From the NCBI RefSeq assembly GCF_000744115.1, contig NZ_JQLG01000004.1, forward strand, positions 744,001 to 808,000: a stretch of DNA of 64,000 nucleotides, given 5' to 3'. A model generated the notes under the pieces. That model was not told the DNA's origin and did no database searches. It saw nothing but the letters and a program-made list of their open reading frames with translations. This stretch comes from Carnobacterium alterfunditum DSM 5972. Its GTDB lineage: Bacteria; Bacillota; Bacilli; Lactobacillales; Carnobacteriaceae. This document shows positions 17,587 to 26,748 of this stretch, in pieces. Made by a program: the position numbers and the translations under genes. Positions within the stretch are counted from its first letter, which is position 1; every line of letters begins with the position of its first letter.

Positions 17587-18297
17587 ATTTTTTCACTTAT
17601 TAGTTTAACTGTTGTTACTAGTTTCTTAGATTCTTTCAACCCTTTTGCCATTGTCCAACAATTTACTTTACAAGGTTTATTAAAAAAAACACATCATATT
17701 TGGTATTATATTGTAACTCTATTTCTAACAAATTATTTAGCTAGTCTTATTTTCTATTTAAGTGTGACCCTATTAAATGAAAAGTTTATATCAAAATACT
17801 GGAATATACTAGCAGTACCAACTGCCCTATTAGCTTTTATTGCTGGTAGTGCACTTATCTGGTATAGCATCCGTTCTTTTTTGATCAATTGGAAATTAAG
17901 AAAGTTTCTTGTGGATAGGAGTGATAAGGAATCAAAAGAATTAGAATTAAAATTTTCTAAAAAAACAATGACTCCTGCTTATTTAGTTGGTATCGGCTTT
18001 ACAACTACAGTCGTTGAATTTTCAACAGCTGCTCCTTTTATTGCCTACCTGACAATTGTTCAGCAATTTCAACCGACACTTGGCCAATTATTATTGCTAT
18101 TGCTGATCTATAATCTTATTTTTTCTTGGCCGTTATTTGCGTTGTATTTCTTATTTGTAGGTTTTCAATCAACTTTTGAAAAGCTCTATACACGAATGAC
18201 CTTTGTGTTGCAAATGGTTTCAGCTTTCTTATTACCTGTCTTATTTTTCCTAATTGCTCTTTTCTTAATCGTATTTGCTGTAAATACCATTTTTTAA
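17587..18297 (+). CDS. GAP (Sap/LysE-type) family membrane protein with non-NTG start
   Basis: A polytopic membrane protein of about 236 residues with six hydrophobic segments. Family-like features are LDSFNPFAI at the start, a charged middle loop (RSDKESKELELKFSKK), and the second-half repeat TTTVVEFSTAAPFIAY. GAP-family proteins are linked to small-molecule or lipid export. The frame is open from a TTG at 17470, but that lacks a ribosome site and adds a non-family N-terminus. A near-perfect Shine-Dalgarno (GAGGAGGAG, 17572-17580) instead points to ATT 17584 or ATT 17587. Either AUU is used or an ATG was mutated. Its transcript would have ended in the terminator now split by the IS element. 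Confidence 0.7.
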   Translation: MFSLISLTVVTSFLDSFNPFAIVQQFTLQGLLKKTHHIWYYIVTLFLTNYLASLIFYLSVTLLNEKFISKYWNILAVPTALLAFIAGSALIWYSIRSFLINWKLRKFLVDRSDKESKELELKFSKKTMTPAYLVGIGFTTTVVEFSTAAPFIAYLTIVQQFQPTLGQLLLLLLIYNLIFSWPLFALYFLFVGFQSTFEKLYTRMTFVLQMVSAFLLPVLFFLIALFLIVFAVNTIF

Positions 18298-18488
18298 CTT
18301 TACTTATTTTGTTACTCTTAAAAATGCAACTACACAGTAAGCTCGTTGAAACAAAATTGAAAAGTAAAGCAACCTAACCATTTTTCAATGGCATACAGAA
18401 AAAAAAGTCACCTTATCGACGGATTTAATTTTACGAGAAAGCACTAAGTCCACTTTATAAACAAACCAAAAAGAGCCTTCTTATTGTT

Positions 18489-20017
18489 TAAAATGGACCC
18501 TATAGAATGGACACTAAAAAAAGTGCCCTCTATAAGGTCTATTTTTGTATACTTATATAGAAAAATATAAGTATGGTTGATTTAAGATTATTCAGTCCAT
18601 TAAAACCGTATTCCACAATGAATGCACTACGTGCAGAAAGGAGCTGCTAAATGTCAAAGTTAACATTTACACCAAAACAAATCCAATTTTTAAAGACAAA
18701 CCCATATGTAAAAAATGTATCTGAAAAAAGCATTACTTATTCCGATGAATTCAAACGCCATTTTGTTTCAGAATCGTTGGACTCAAAAACGGCTAAACAA
18801 CTATTTTTTGAAGCAGGATTTGATTTGGAAATGCTTGGTGAAAGCAGGATAAAAGCATTCTCTAAGAAATGGCGAAAAAGATATCGGGATAATGGCGTTT
18901 TGGCGTTGAAAGACACTCGACAGGGCCATTCAGGCGGAGTTCGAAAGACAGAACTAACACCTGAGCAACAAATTGAAAAGTTACAAGCCAAAATTTCATT
19001 GTTAGAACAAGAAAATGAATTGTTAAAAAAATCAGAATGGAGCGAAAGGAGGCTAGAAAAAAACGAAAAGACTAGCGAAATCTTCGCAAAAATCCATAAA
19101 ATGAAAAAAGATGGTTCCTACACAGGAACGATTGTAGATGCATGTGATGTGTTGGAGGTTTCCCGTTCCGGTTACTACAATTATTTGAAGAGTTCAGACA
19201 CTAGGAATGCACGAGATGAGGAAGATCAGGCTTGGAGAACCAAAATTGAAAAAGCTTATAGTTATCGTGGTTACGAGAAAGGCTCTCGAAGCATTGTCAT
19301 GTATTTCAAGAATATTCTGGGTATCACAGTCAATCGTAAAAAGGTACAGCGTTTGATGAGGAAATTTAATATTTTCTGCCCCATTCGTAAAGCGAATCCC
19401 TATAAAAGAATGGCAAAAGCTACCAAAGAACATCGCACTGTTGAAAACCAGCTGGAACGTCAATTTGATCAAGGGATAGCCCACAAAGTTCTATTAACAG
19501 ATATTACTTACCTGCCTGGAGCTGATGGTTTCCTGGGTTATTTATCAACCATTAAAGATGGTACGACGAAAGAAATTTTAGCTCATTATGTATCTGATAA
19601 TCTAAAACTTGATATTTCGCTAAACACCGTAGATTCTTTAATGAGCGCCCACGGTGCAACGTTACATAAAGATGCTTTTATCCATTCAGATCAAGGCGTA
19701 CATTACACTAGCCCTAAATTTCATAAGAAGTTGATAGAGAATCATTTAGGGCAGTCCATGTCCAGAAGAGGTAACTGTTGGGACAACGCTCCCCAAGAGT
19801 CATTCTTCGGACATTTGAAGGATGAAATGAACTATGAAAATTGTACGAACCTAGAAGAATTGCGAGCAACTGTGAGTGATTACATTGACTATTATAATAA
19901 TGAACGTGGGCAATGGAACCTAAAAAAATTGCCCCCTGTTCATTACAGGGAACAATTTTTATCAGGTATTGCATAAGGTCTCTTTTTTTTAATGTCTTTG
20001 ACATAGGGTCCATTTTA
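18489..20017 (+). mobile_element. IS3-family insertion sequence, complete, 1529 bp
   Basis: The element is bounded by 15-base perfect inverted repeats TAAAATGGACCCTAT (18489-18503 and, inverted, 20003-20017) and flanked by a 3-bp direct repeat GTT (18486-18488 and 20018-20020). It carries one intact transposase gene. Removing it and one GTT copy restores a perfect 33-base palindrome, so the target was a terminator hairpin. Fresh-looking ends and an intact gene suggest a recent insertion. Confidence 0.92.
18651..19976 (+). CDS. IS3-family transposase (single-ORF OrfAB form)
   Basis: A 441-residue transposase. An N-terminal helix-turn-helix/leucine-zipper part (about 1-130, with QIEKLQAKISLLEQENELLKK as coiled coil) corresponds to OrfA. 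The C-terminal rve integrase core holds the DDE triad: D in LLTDITYL, D in HSDQGVHY, and E in NAPQESFFGHLK. The two parts are in one frame, so no programmed -1 frameshift is needed here, unlike most IS3 members. Start ATG follows AAAGGAGCTGCTAA. It catalyses cut-out of a circular intermediate and insertion with 3-bp target duplication, which fits the flanking GTT. Confidence 0.93.
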   Translation: MSKLTFTPKQIQFLKTNPYVKNVSEKSITYSDEFKRHFVSESLDSKTAKQLFFEAGFDLEMLGESRIKAFSKKWRKRYRDNGVLALKDTRQGHSGGVRKTELTPEQQIEKLQAKISLLEQENELLKKSEWSERRLEKNEKTSEIFAKIHKMKKDGSYTGTIVDACDVLEVSRSGYYNYLKSSDTRNARDEEDQAWRTKIEKAYSYRGYEKGSRSIVMYFKNILGITVNRKKVQRLMRKFNIFCPIRKANPYKRMAKATKEHRTVENQLERQFDQGIAHKVLLTDITYLPGADGFLGYLSTIKDGTTKEILAHYVSDNLKLDISLNTVDSLMSAHGATLHKDAFIHSDQGVHYTSPKFHKKLIENHLGQSMSRRGNCWDNAPQESFFGHLKDEMNYENCTNLEELRATVSDYIDYYNNERGQWNLKKLPPVHYREQFLSGIA

Positions 20018-20051
20018 GTTCAAATTGAACAATAAGAAGGTCCTTTTTAGT

Positions 20052-21389
20052 TTAGCCTTCCATGGTGACCATGGTTTCTTCTTGGTTTTCGACTTTTTCT
20101 GCAATAAAATGCTTTTCAATTGCTTTTTGTCGTAATTCTTCACGGAACTTAGGATGAGCTACTTCAATCAGAGCCTCTACCCGTTCTTGTATCGTTTTCC
20201 CAATCAATTCAGCTTTTCCATACTCCGTTACAATGGTATCAATATCATTTTTTGAAGTTGAAACAGCAGATCCTAAAGCTAGTTCAGGAACGATCGTAGA
20301 AATACTATCGTTTTTAGCTGTTGAATACAAGCAGATGATTCCGCAACCGTTCTTAGCTAATCTGACTCCTTTTGTAAAATCAGCTTGTCCGCCTGTCGAT
20401 GAATAATATAAACCTCTCACCGTTTCCGAATTACATTGACCTAAAAAGTCCACTTCAACTGTCGAATTGACGGCTTTTAAATTATCAATTTTAGCAATCT
20501 CACGAATATCATTCGTCATATCACATGGCAGCATCAATATATCTCTATTGTTATCCATAAATTCATACAATCGTTTTGATCCAATTGCGAATGTAGAAAC
20601 TGTTTTTGTAGGATAAGTGGTTTTATATTTATTATTAACTACCCCTTTTTCATAGAGTTCTACTATTTTATCTGGAAGCATCTCACTATGGACCCCTAGA
20701 TTACGTTTATCCATCAAGTAGTCCATCACTGCATTCGGCATCGAACCAAAACCAATCTGAACAGTATCCCCGTCTTTAACAGTTTCTGCAATGATTTTAC
20801 CAATTGCTAAGTCCTTCTCACTCAAAGTCGGACTCGGTAAAGTCGGCAATTCAAAGTCGTGTTCAACTAACGCTGCCACTTCACTGATATGAATGGTATT
20901 TTTTTCACCAAATGTTCGCGGCATGTGTTTATTCACTTCAAGAATAATCGTTTTAGCGTCTTCAATCAATGATGCCACGTAAGAAGGACTTGTTCCTAAT
21001 GAGAAGTTACCGTCTTCATCCATTGGCGATACGGTCGCCATGATCACTGGACGATTTGTGCGTCTTTTAAGTAATGCAGGTATATCAGAAAAGTGATTTG
21101 GTAGTAAATCGATGTTGCCTTGGTTAAAGCCTTTTCGGTCCATACCAGATAAAAATATCGATACTTGTTTTAACTTGTTTGGCGAAATATCGACTGTCGG
21201 AAAACTGGGCAGCATCCGATACAAAGTATTTCCACTCAACGTCTCATTGCTAGGTAGCGCTTTCAAAAGTTCTGGTGGTTCACCGGGCATAATTGGGAAA
21301 ATGATACCCTCCCCTGGCTCAACCAATTGAACCGCATTTTGTGCTGTTGTTTTTTTCTTTTCATACATTTTTTCGTATAATTTTATCAT
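20052..21389 (-). CDS. Acetyl-CoA hydrolase/transferase family CoA-transferase (butyrate:acetyl-CoA or 4-hydroxybutyrate type)
   Basis: A 445-residue protein of the AcoA/Cat/AbfT family. Conserved IGFGSMPNAVMDYL is near residue 216, the probable catalytic glutamate in GVHSEMLPDK is near 238, and GGQADFTKG follows. It would swap CoA between acetate and a short-chain acid in the cytosol. It is the last gene of the thiolase to CoA-transferase operon, the position of the terminal butyrate/acetate exchange step, so butyryl- or crotonyl-CoA is a plausible partner (inference). I chose ATG 21389 over the TTG five codons upstream because GGGGG sits eight bases before it. Confidence 0.83.
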   Translation of the reverse strand: MIKLYEKMYEKKKTTAQNAVQLVEPGEGIIFPIMPGEPPELLKALPSNETLSGNTLYRMLPSFPTVDISPNKLKQVSIFLSGMDRKGFNQGNIDLLPNHFSDIPALLKRRTNRPVIMATVSPMDEDGNFSLGTSPSYVASLIEDAKTIILEVNKHMPRTFGEKNTIHISEVAALVEHDFELPTLPSPTLSEKDLAIGKIIAETVKDGDTVQIGFGSMPNAVMDYLMDKRNLGVHSEMLPDKIVELYEKGVVNNKYKTTYPTKTVSTFAIGSKRLYEFMDNNRDILMLPCDMTNDIREIAKIDNLKAVNSTVEVDFLGQCNSETVRGLYYSSTGGQADFTKGVRLAKNGCGIICLYSTAKNDSISTIVPELALGSAVSTSKNDIDTIVTEYGKAELIGKTIQERVEALIEVAHPKFREELRQKAIEKHFIAEKVENQEETMVTMEG

Positions 21390-21421
21390 GTCTAAATCCC
21401 CCAATCAGATTAGTTTAGTCT

Positions 21422-22207
21422 TTATTTGTTTTCAAATTGAGCTTTACGTTTTTCAACGAAAGCTGCCATGCCTTCTTTTTGATCCTCAGTAGCAAATAAT
21501 GCTCCAAAAATTTCTGATTCCAATACCAATCCTTGCTGTAAACCCATTTGCATCCCTTGATTGATGGCTTTTTTGCTGCCTTCTGTACCTAAAGGCGAAT
21601 TTCTCATTATTTTTTTTGCCATTGTTTTTGTTTCTTCTAATAACGCTTCAACCGCTACAACTTTATTCAACAATCCAATCCGGTAAGCTTCTTCAGCTGC
21701 AACATTGGCTCCGGTATAGATCAATTCTTTTGCTTTACCTATTCCAACAAGGCGCGGCAAACGTTGTGTTCCGCCAAATCCTGGAACAATTCCTAATCCA
21801 ACTTCTGGCTGGCCAAATTTTGCATTCTCAGCCCCAATTCTAATGTCACATGCTAAAGCAAGTTCACATCCTCCGCCCAGTGCAAATCCATTAACTGCAG
21901 CAATGGTAGGTTGACGCAATTGTTCTAATTTTGAAAAGACTGCATTTCCTAATGAAGAAAAAATTCTTCCTTCAACCGCATTCTTTTCTTTCATTTCTTT
22001 AATATCCGCACCCGCTACAAACGCCTTAGTACCTGAGCCTGTCACAATCAGTACGCGGATCGAGAAATCTGTCTCCACTTCATCAAGTGCAAAGGACAAT
22101 TCTTCTAACACTTCTTGATTCAATGCGTTCAACATCTTTGGACGATTGATGGTTAAGATTCCGATTCCTTCGTTTTTTTCTAAAGTAAGTGTGTTGTAGG
22201 TTGTCAT
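21422..22207 (-). CDS. Enoyl-CoA hydratase / crotonase
   Basis: A 261-residue crotonase-fold enzyme. The oxyanion-hole segments are VAGADIKEM (about 66-74) and NGFALGGGCELALACD (about 104-119), where the first catalytic glutamate lies; the second is in GQPEVGLGIVPGFGG. It hydrates crotonyl-CoA to 3-hydroxybutyryl-CoA or the reverse. It is fourth in the operon, 15 bases after the dehydrogenase gene. Length is typical. Specificity for C4 is inferred from the neighbours. Confidence 0.9.
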   Translation of the reverse strand: MTTYNTLTLEKNEGIGILTINRPKMLNALNQEVLEELSFALDEVETDFSIRVLIVTGSGTKAFVAGADIKEMKEKNAVEGRIFSSLGNAVFSKLEQLRQPTIAAVNGFALGGGCELALACDIRIGAENAKFGQPEVGLGIVPGFGGTQRLPRLVGIGKAKELIYTGANVAAEEAYRIGLLNKVVAVEALLEETKTMAKKIMRNSPLGTEGSKKAINQGMQMGLQQGLVLESEIFGALFATEDQKEGMAAFVEKRKAQFENK

Positions 22208-22222
22208 TTCTGCATTCTCTCC

Positions 22223-23077
22223 TTATGAGGCATAATCATAAAATCCTTTGCCTGTTTTTTTACCTAACCAACCAGCCTCGACATATTTTTTTAATAGTGG
22301 ACAAGGACGGTATTTTGAATCATTAAATCCTGTATATAAAACTTCCATGATTGCCAAGCAAACATCTAGTCCAATATAGTCCGCCAAAGCGATTGGTCCC
22401 ATAGGATGATTTGCGCCAAGCTTCATAGCTTGATCTACTTCTTCGGGTGTGGCTACTCCTTCTTGTACCGTGAAAATTGCTTCATTGATCATTGGAATCA
22501 AAATACGATTAACAGCAAATCCCGGAGAATCTTTGATATCGATCGTGATTTTTCCGATTTTTTCACTGAGTTCCTTAACAATGGCTGTTGTCTTACCACT
22601 CGTTGCCATTCCTCGATTGATCTCAACCAATTTCATGACTGGAACAGGATTAAAGAAATGTAGTCCAATAACTTTTTCAGGACGATTCGTTGCTGCTGCA
22701 ATTTCTGTGATCGAAAGCGAAGATGTATTGCTGGCTAAAATTGTTTCTTCATCAGTTATTTCATCTAATTCTTTGAAAATAGCTAACTTGATTTTTTTGT
22801 TTTCTGTTGCTGCTTCCACAACTAATTGAGCGTCTTTTGCATCTTGAATATTTGTTGAAAGTGTAAAATGAGCCAGAATACTCTCTTTTTCAGCTTCTGT
22901 TTTACGGCCTTTTTCAACATCACGCGTTAGCCCTTTCTCAATTTTAGCGAACCCTCGTTGTACAAATTCTTCTTTGATATCATTCAAGATGACACCATAT
23001 CCGGCTTGTGCCATAACTTGGGCAATACCGCTGCCCATTTGTCCTGATCCAATGACCATAATTTTTTTGATTTCCAT
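22223..23077 (-). CDS. 3-hydroxybutyryl-CoA dehydrogenase
   Basis: A 284-residue NAD-binding 3-hydroxyacyl-CoA dehydrogenase. The Rossmann motif [12 protein letters not shown] is at residue 9, the catalytic histidine is in [13 protein letters not shown] (about 138), and [14 protein letters not shown] and [12 protein letters not shown] complete the C-terminal domain. I chose ATG 23077 because GAGGAG lies before it; the reading from 23098 adds seven codons across that ribosome site. It interconverts acetoacetyl-CoA and 3-hydroxybutyryl-CoA between the thiolase and crotonase steps encoded beside it. Confidence 0.92.
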   Translation of the reverse strand: MEIKKIMVIGSGQMGSGIAQVMAQAGYGVILNDIKEEFVQRGFAKIEKGLTRDVEKGRKTEAEKESILAHFTLSTNIQDAKDAQLVVEAATENKKIKLAIFKELDEITDEETILASNTSSLSITEIAAATNRPEKVIGLHFFNPVPVMKLVEINRGMATSGKTTAIVKELSEKIGKITIDIKDSPGFAVNRILIPMINEAIFTVQEGVATPEEVDQAMKLGANHPMGPIALADYIGLDVCLAIMEVLYTGFNDSKYRPCPLLKKYVEAGWLGKKTGKGFYDYAS

Positions 23078-23110
23078 TTTTTCCACTCCTCTAAACAAGT
23101 AATAAGCAAG

Positions 23111-24244
23111 CTAAACTTGTGTTTGATTTACCCAATTTTTTGAAATTATTTCGTGTTGCGTTTCTATAGAACCGCCATAAATAGTTGTTAATTTAGCGTC
23201 TCTGGCATAGCGCTCAATATCATTGTTCCGCATATAACCATAGCCTCCAGTCACCTGGATAGCCATTTCTGTTACTTCTACAGCAGTATTAGCGGCTTTC
23301 AATTTAACCATGGCGATCATCGTCGAATCAGTATGATGACTGCTGACGATTTGGTTTAATAAAGCAGCTGTTGCCTGTAATTCAGTATATGTTTCAGCTA
23401 GTTTAAATTGCGTATTGCGTAAATCAATCAATCTTTGGCCAAATTTACGATCTTGACTAACATAATTTAACGCTCGATCAAAAGCACCTTCAGCGATTCC
23501 GACAGCTTGAGCAGCAATGGATAATCGTATACGATCGTTAATAGCTTGGCATTGTTCCGCCCCGTTACATTGACCACCTAACACATTCTCTTTTGGAATA
23601 CGAATATTTTTAAATTCAAGCGAAGCGACTGGAAGAGCTCGCATCCCCATTTTTTCTTCAACATTCCCTATCGTCAGCCCCTGCATTTCAGCATCCAAAA
23701 TAAAATTGCCGTATCCTTTTGTTCCATCTTCAGCAATTGTCTTACTTCCTACCAAATAGATATTGGCTTTTCCCGCATGTGAAACAAAAGCTTTAGCTCC
23801 ATTCAATTCCCAATAGTCTTCTCTTTCAACTGCAAGAGTTTCCATATTTTCAAGATCATTATTCATACCTAGCTCATTCAAACCATATGCGCAAAGTAAT
23901 TCTCCGCTTAACGTACTAGGCAGATACGTTTGTTTTTGGTATTCTGTACCGTATTGGTATATTGGCCAAATTCCCATTGAAGATTGAGTCAGCAAAATAC
24001 TAGCTGTTGATGCACAATCTCTTGAAACAATTCGAATGACATCCAAAAAATCTTTAAATGACCCTCCAAGTCCACCATACAACCCATCAAACGGCATCCT
24101 TAAAACATCCATATCGCTTAATTGTTTCAGTTGTTCTTCAGGATAAGCTTCTGTTTTATCATGTTCAGCAGCGACGGGTTGAATAACTTTCTTTGAAAAG
24201 TCGGCAACCTGGCTGATTAATTGATCCATTGTTGCATTCGTCAT
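23111..24244 (-). CDS. Short-chain acyl-CoA dehydrogenase (butyryl-CoA type)
   Basis: A 377-residue FAD acyl-CoA dehydrogenase. It has the YGLNELGMNND region in place of the usual ALTEPxxGSD, FVSHAGKANIYLV, RKFGQRL, and near the C-terminus QVTGGYGYMRNNDIERYARDAKLTTIYGG. The catalytic base of short-chain members is a Glu just after this; here the corresponding stretch reads GGSIETQHE, so the Glu is retained. It would reduce crotonyl-CoA or oxidise butyryl-CoA with an electron-transfer flavoprotein, but no etfAB is in this window. It is second in the operon. Confidence 0.87.
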   Translation of the reverse strand: MTNATMDQLISQVADFSKKVIQPVAAEHDKTEAYPEEQLKQLSDMDVLRMPFDGLYGGLGGSFKDFLDVIRIVSRDCASTASILLTQSSMGIWPIYQYGTEYQKQTYLPSTLSGELLCAYGLNELGMNNDLENMETLAVEREDYWELNGAKAFVSHAGKANIYLVGSKTIAEDGTKGYGNFILDAEMQGLTIGNVEEKMGMRALPVASLEFKNIRIPKENVLGGQCNGAEQCQAINDRIRLSIAAQAVGIAEGAFDRALNYVSQDRKFGQRLIDLRNTQFKLAETYTELQATAALLNQIVSSHHTDSTMIAMVKLKAANTAVEVTEMAIQVTGGYGYMRNNDIERYARDAKLTTIYGGSIETQHEIISKNWVNQTQV

Positions 24245-24296
24245 GTTTTCTTATTCCTCTCTGGTATTGGTTGGTAGTGGGCTGATCAATCCATGG

Positions 24297-25475
24297 TTAA
24301 CGTTCGACGATCAGTGACATTCCTTGGCCTCCACCGATACATAAAGTTGCTAAACCGCGTTTTGCATCGCGTTTTTCCATTTCGTGAAGTAACGTGACCA
24401 GTATACGAGCACCACTGGCTCCAACTGGATGCCCTAAGGCAATTGCTCCACCATTAACATTTACGATATCTGTATTGAATTTTAAGTCAGTGATCACACT
24501 TAAGGCCTGCGCGGCAAAAGCTTCATTTGCTTCGATTAAATCTAAATCATCTACTGTCATACCAGCTTTTTGCAAAGCTTTTTGAGTAGCCGGAATTGGG
24601 CCGCAACCCATGATTTTAGGATCTACACCTGCACTTGCGTATGACTTGATGGCAGCTAGTGGTTTCAATCCTAATTCATCTGCTTTTTCTCGACTCATTA
24701 CAATCAGAACAGCTGCACCATCATTCAACCCTGAAGCATTTCCGGCTGTAACTGAACCTTCTTTTTTAAAGGCTGGTTTCAACTTGGCCAGCGATTCTAT
24801 TGTAGTGCCAAACCGAGGATGCTCATCTGTATCAACTATTTTAGGATCTCCTCTGCGTTGTGGCACTTCGATTGGTACGATCTCTTCCTTGAAGCGGCCA
24901 GATGTTACGGCTTTCTCAGCATTATTTTGACTACGAACAGCTAATTCATCTTGTTGCTCACGCGTAAATTGATACTTTTCAACAATGTTTTCAGCTGTTA
25001 CTCCCATATGAATATCGTGGAACGCATCTGTTAATCCGTCGGTCAACACCGTATCGATCATTTGACCATTTCCCATTCGTTTCCCCCAACGGGCATCCGG
25101 CAATACGTATGGTGCTTGACTCATACTTTCTGTTCCCCCAGCGATAACGATCTCATTATCTCCTGAAAGGATCGATTGAGCTGCCAACGCAACCGTTTTC
25201 AGTCCTGAACCACAAACTTTGTTGATGGCAAAAGAAGGTACATGTTTTGGAATACCTGCTTTTACGGCTACTTGTCGAGCAACATTTTGCCCTAATCCAG
25301 CACTTAAAACGTTCCCAAAAATCAGTTCATCAATCGTTGCTGGATCTAAGTTGATGCTTTCAATAGCTTTTTTTACCACAGCTGCTCCTAAGTCTACTGC
25401 TGTTACATCTTTAAGAGCACCTCCAAATGTTCCTACTGGTGTTCTCAATGCTGATACAATTACGGCTTCTGTCAT
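24297..25475 (-). CDS. Acetyl-CoA C-acetyltransferase (thiolase)
   Basis: A 392-residue thiolase. The acyl-accepting cysteine is in [11 protein letters not shown] (about 88), with NEAFAAQAL, the catalytic histidine in [16 protein letters not shown] (about 348) and the second cysteine in LCIGGGQG (about 378). It condenses two acetyl-CoA to acetoacetyl-CoA. ATG 25475 follows GGAGGAAATTTAC and is preferred over a TTG five codons upstream. It is first in the five-gene operon, with a promoter and palindrome at 25542-25571 and a cre-like box at 25523-25536. Confidence 0.93.
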   Translation of the reverse strand: MTEAVIVSALRTPVGTFGGALKDVTAVDLGAAVVKKAIESINLDPATIDELIFGNVLSAGLGQNVARQVAVKAGIPKHVPSFAINKVCGSGLKTVALAAQSILSGDNEIVIAGGTESMSQAPYVLPDARWGKRMGNGQMIDTVLTDGLTDAFHDIHMGVTAENIVEKYQFTREQQDELAVRSQNNAEKAVTSGRFKEEIVPIEVPQRRGDPKIVDTDEHPRFGTTIESLAKLKPAFKKEGSVTAGNASGLNDGAAVLIVMSREKADELGLKPLAAIKSYASAGVDPKIMGCGPIPATQKALQKAGMTVDDLDLIEANEAFAAQALSVITDLKFNTDIVNVNGGAIALGHPVGASGARILVTLLHEMEKRDAKRGLATLCIGGGQGMSLIVER

Positions 25476-25522
25476 GTAAATTTCCTCCAAGTAGTGATTT
25501 ATTTTTTCATACTATCTTTTCC

Positions 25523-25536
25523 GTTAAGCGTTTACA
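25523..25536 (-). promoter_or_regulatory. Candidate cre (CcpA) box upstream of the thiolase operon
   Basis: Minus strand TGTAAACGCTTAAC matches 12 of 14 positions of the cre consensus TGWAANCGNTNWCA and lies just downstream of the -10 box, a position for repression. A similar box precedes the acyl-CoA dehydrogenase gene at 26801-28021. Confidence 0.45.
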
Positions 25537-25541
25537 TTGTT

Positions 25542-25571
25542 ATCATATAGGCCTTTACCCTAAAGGTCTAA
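25542..25571 (-). promoter_or_regulatory. Promoter with operator-like palindrome, thiolase operon
   Basis: Minus strand -35 TTAGAC (25566-25571), 18-base spacer, -10 TATGAT (25542-25547). A palindrome with 10-base arms (TAGACCTTTA and TAAAGGCCTA, one mismatch) around GGG spans 25548-25570 and fills the spacer, where a bound repressor would block RNA polymerase. Confidence 0.6.
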
Positions 25572-25641
25572 CAAGTATAAATTACAGATTCCATAAGTAT
25601 CGTTAATAGATTTGTGAAATATTGTACATAAAATGCCAAAA

Positions 25642-25678
25642 AAAGAAAGAATCAGACAAAAATGTCGACTCTTTCTTT
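25642..25678 (-). terminator. Terminator after the LysR gene
   Basis: Arms AAAGAAAGA and TCTTTCTTT with an inner GACA/TGTC around AAAA. On the minus strand it ends in TTTCTTTTTTT. It separates the LysR gene from the thiolase promoter. Confidence 0.75.
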
Positions 25679-25725
25679 CTCTTAACTTAAAAAAGTTTGT
25701 ACAATATTTAACTATTTTTGCTTAT

Positions 25726-26628
25726 TTATTCCATCGGCTGATAGAAATAACTTAAAACAGATTCATGTAAAGCTGTTTCGACAGCTGAATAATTATTCTT
25801 TATAGGACGACACAACAGAACATTAAACGGAATAGGATTTTTAAATGATTTTTCAACGTACTCATCGCTACTTAAATAACGACGGATCGGTGAAGGTAAA
25901 ATAGCAATCGTATCACTATGGCGGGTTGTTTCAATTAAGAAATCCCATGAAGAAGAAGTGAAAATAATTTCTGCATTTAACTGGTTTTCCTTGAATGCCC
26001 TTTTGACTAAATCATTCGTCACAAAAGATTCATTGAAAGTCGCAATTGGGTAATCATTGATATCTTTCCAATTGATTTTATTCTTCTTACCCAATGGATG
26101 GGTAGGCGACATGAAGGCTGTCATCTCATCAATTTGAATAACGTGCTCTTCAAATGATTTTGGATCTAAATTAGTTGGTTCGATCAATACGACGTAATCT
26201 AAGTCTTTTTGCAGAAACATCCTTCTGAGTTCATGGCTGCCATCTTCTACGATTTCAATTTTGATCTCAGGATTTCCAACAATAAATTTAGAAAAGAATT
26301 TAGAAAATAAGACGCGTAAAATTAAGGAAGGCATACCAATACGAATAGTCCCTTTTTGTTTGGATGATTCTTTTCGGATCATACCCTTCATCTCACCATG
26401 CAATTTCAACATATCTAACGCATATCGATATAGCATAGTTCCACTTGGCGTTAGTTCTTCAAGCCGTCCATTTTTACGATAAAAAAGATTTAATTCTTCT
26501 TCTTTTTCAAAATTGGTGATCATCTGGCTCAAAGCAGACTGAGAGATATGAATTTTCTTTGCAGCTAACGACAAATTGCAACCGCATTCAACAATGTTAA
26601 TAAAATAATTTAATTGTGTAATATCCAA
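25726..26628 (-). CDS. LysR family transcriptional regulator
   Basis: A 300-residue LysR-type regulator: N-terminal winged helix-turn-helix (about 1-60, LSLAAKKIHISQSALSQMI) and a periplasmic-binding-like effector domain from about 90 (IRIGMPSLILRVL). It lies between two acyl-CoA genes on the same strand, separated by its own terminator from the thiolase operon and by another terminator from the upstream acyl-CoA dehydrogenase. Control of one or both is plausible but not shown; there is no divergent target. Confidence 0.9.
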   Translation of the reverse strand: MDITQLNYFINIVECGCNLSLAAKKIHISQSALSQMITNFEKEEELNLFYRKNGRLEELTPSGTMLYRYALDMLKLHGEMKGMIRKESSKQKGTIRIGMPSLILRVLFSKFFSKFIVGNPEIKIEIVEDGSHELRRMFLQKDLDYVVLIEPTNLDPKSFEEHVIQIDEMTAFMSPTHPLGKKNKINWKDINDYPIATFNESFVTNDLVKRAFKENQLNAEIIFTSSSWDFLIETTRHSDTIAILPSPIRRYLSSDEYVEKSFKNPIPFNVLLCRPIKNNYSAVETALHESVLSYFYQPME

Positions 26629-26748
26629 TTTCTGCTATTCTCCTTTTATATTTCCTTACTTCTAAATAAAACTTTTTTTCTGCTCCATCATTTATATATA
26701 TGTTTAGCATAACACGGTTTTCTTTAATTGTGTAATGAGAGCAAAAAA

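Noticed and set aside
20017-20052. IS element as a composite transposon carrying the butyrate-type operon
   Set aside because: Only one IS copy is present, with its own GTT target duplication on both sides, so the operon was not delivered by it.
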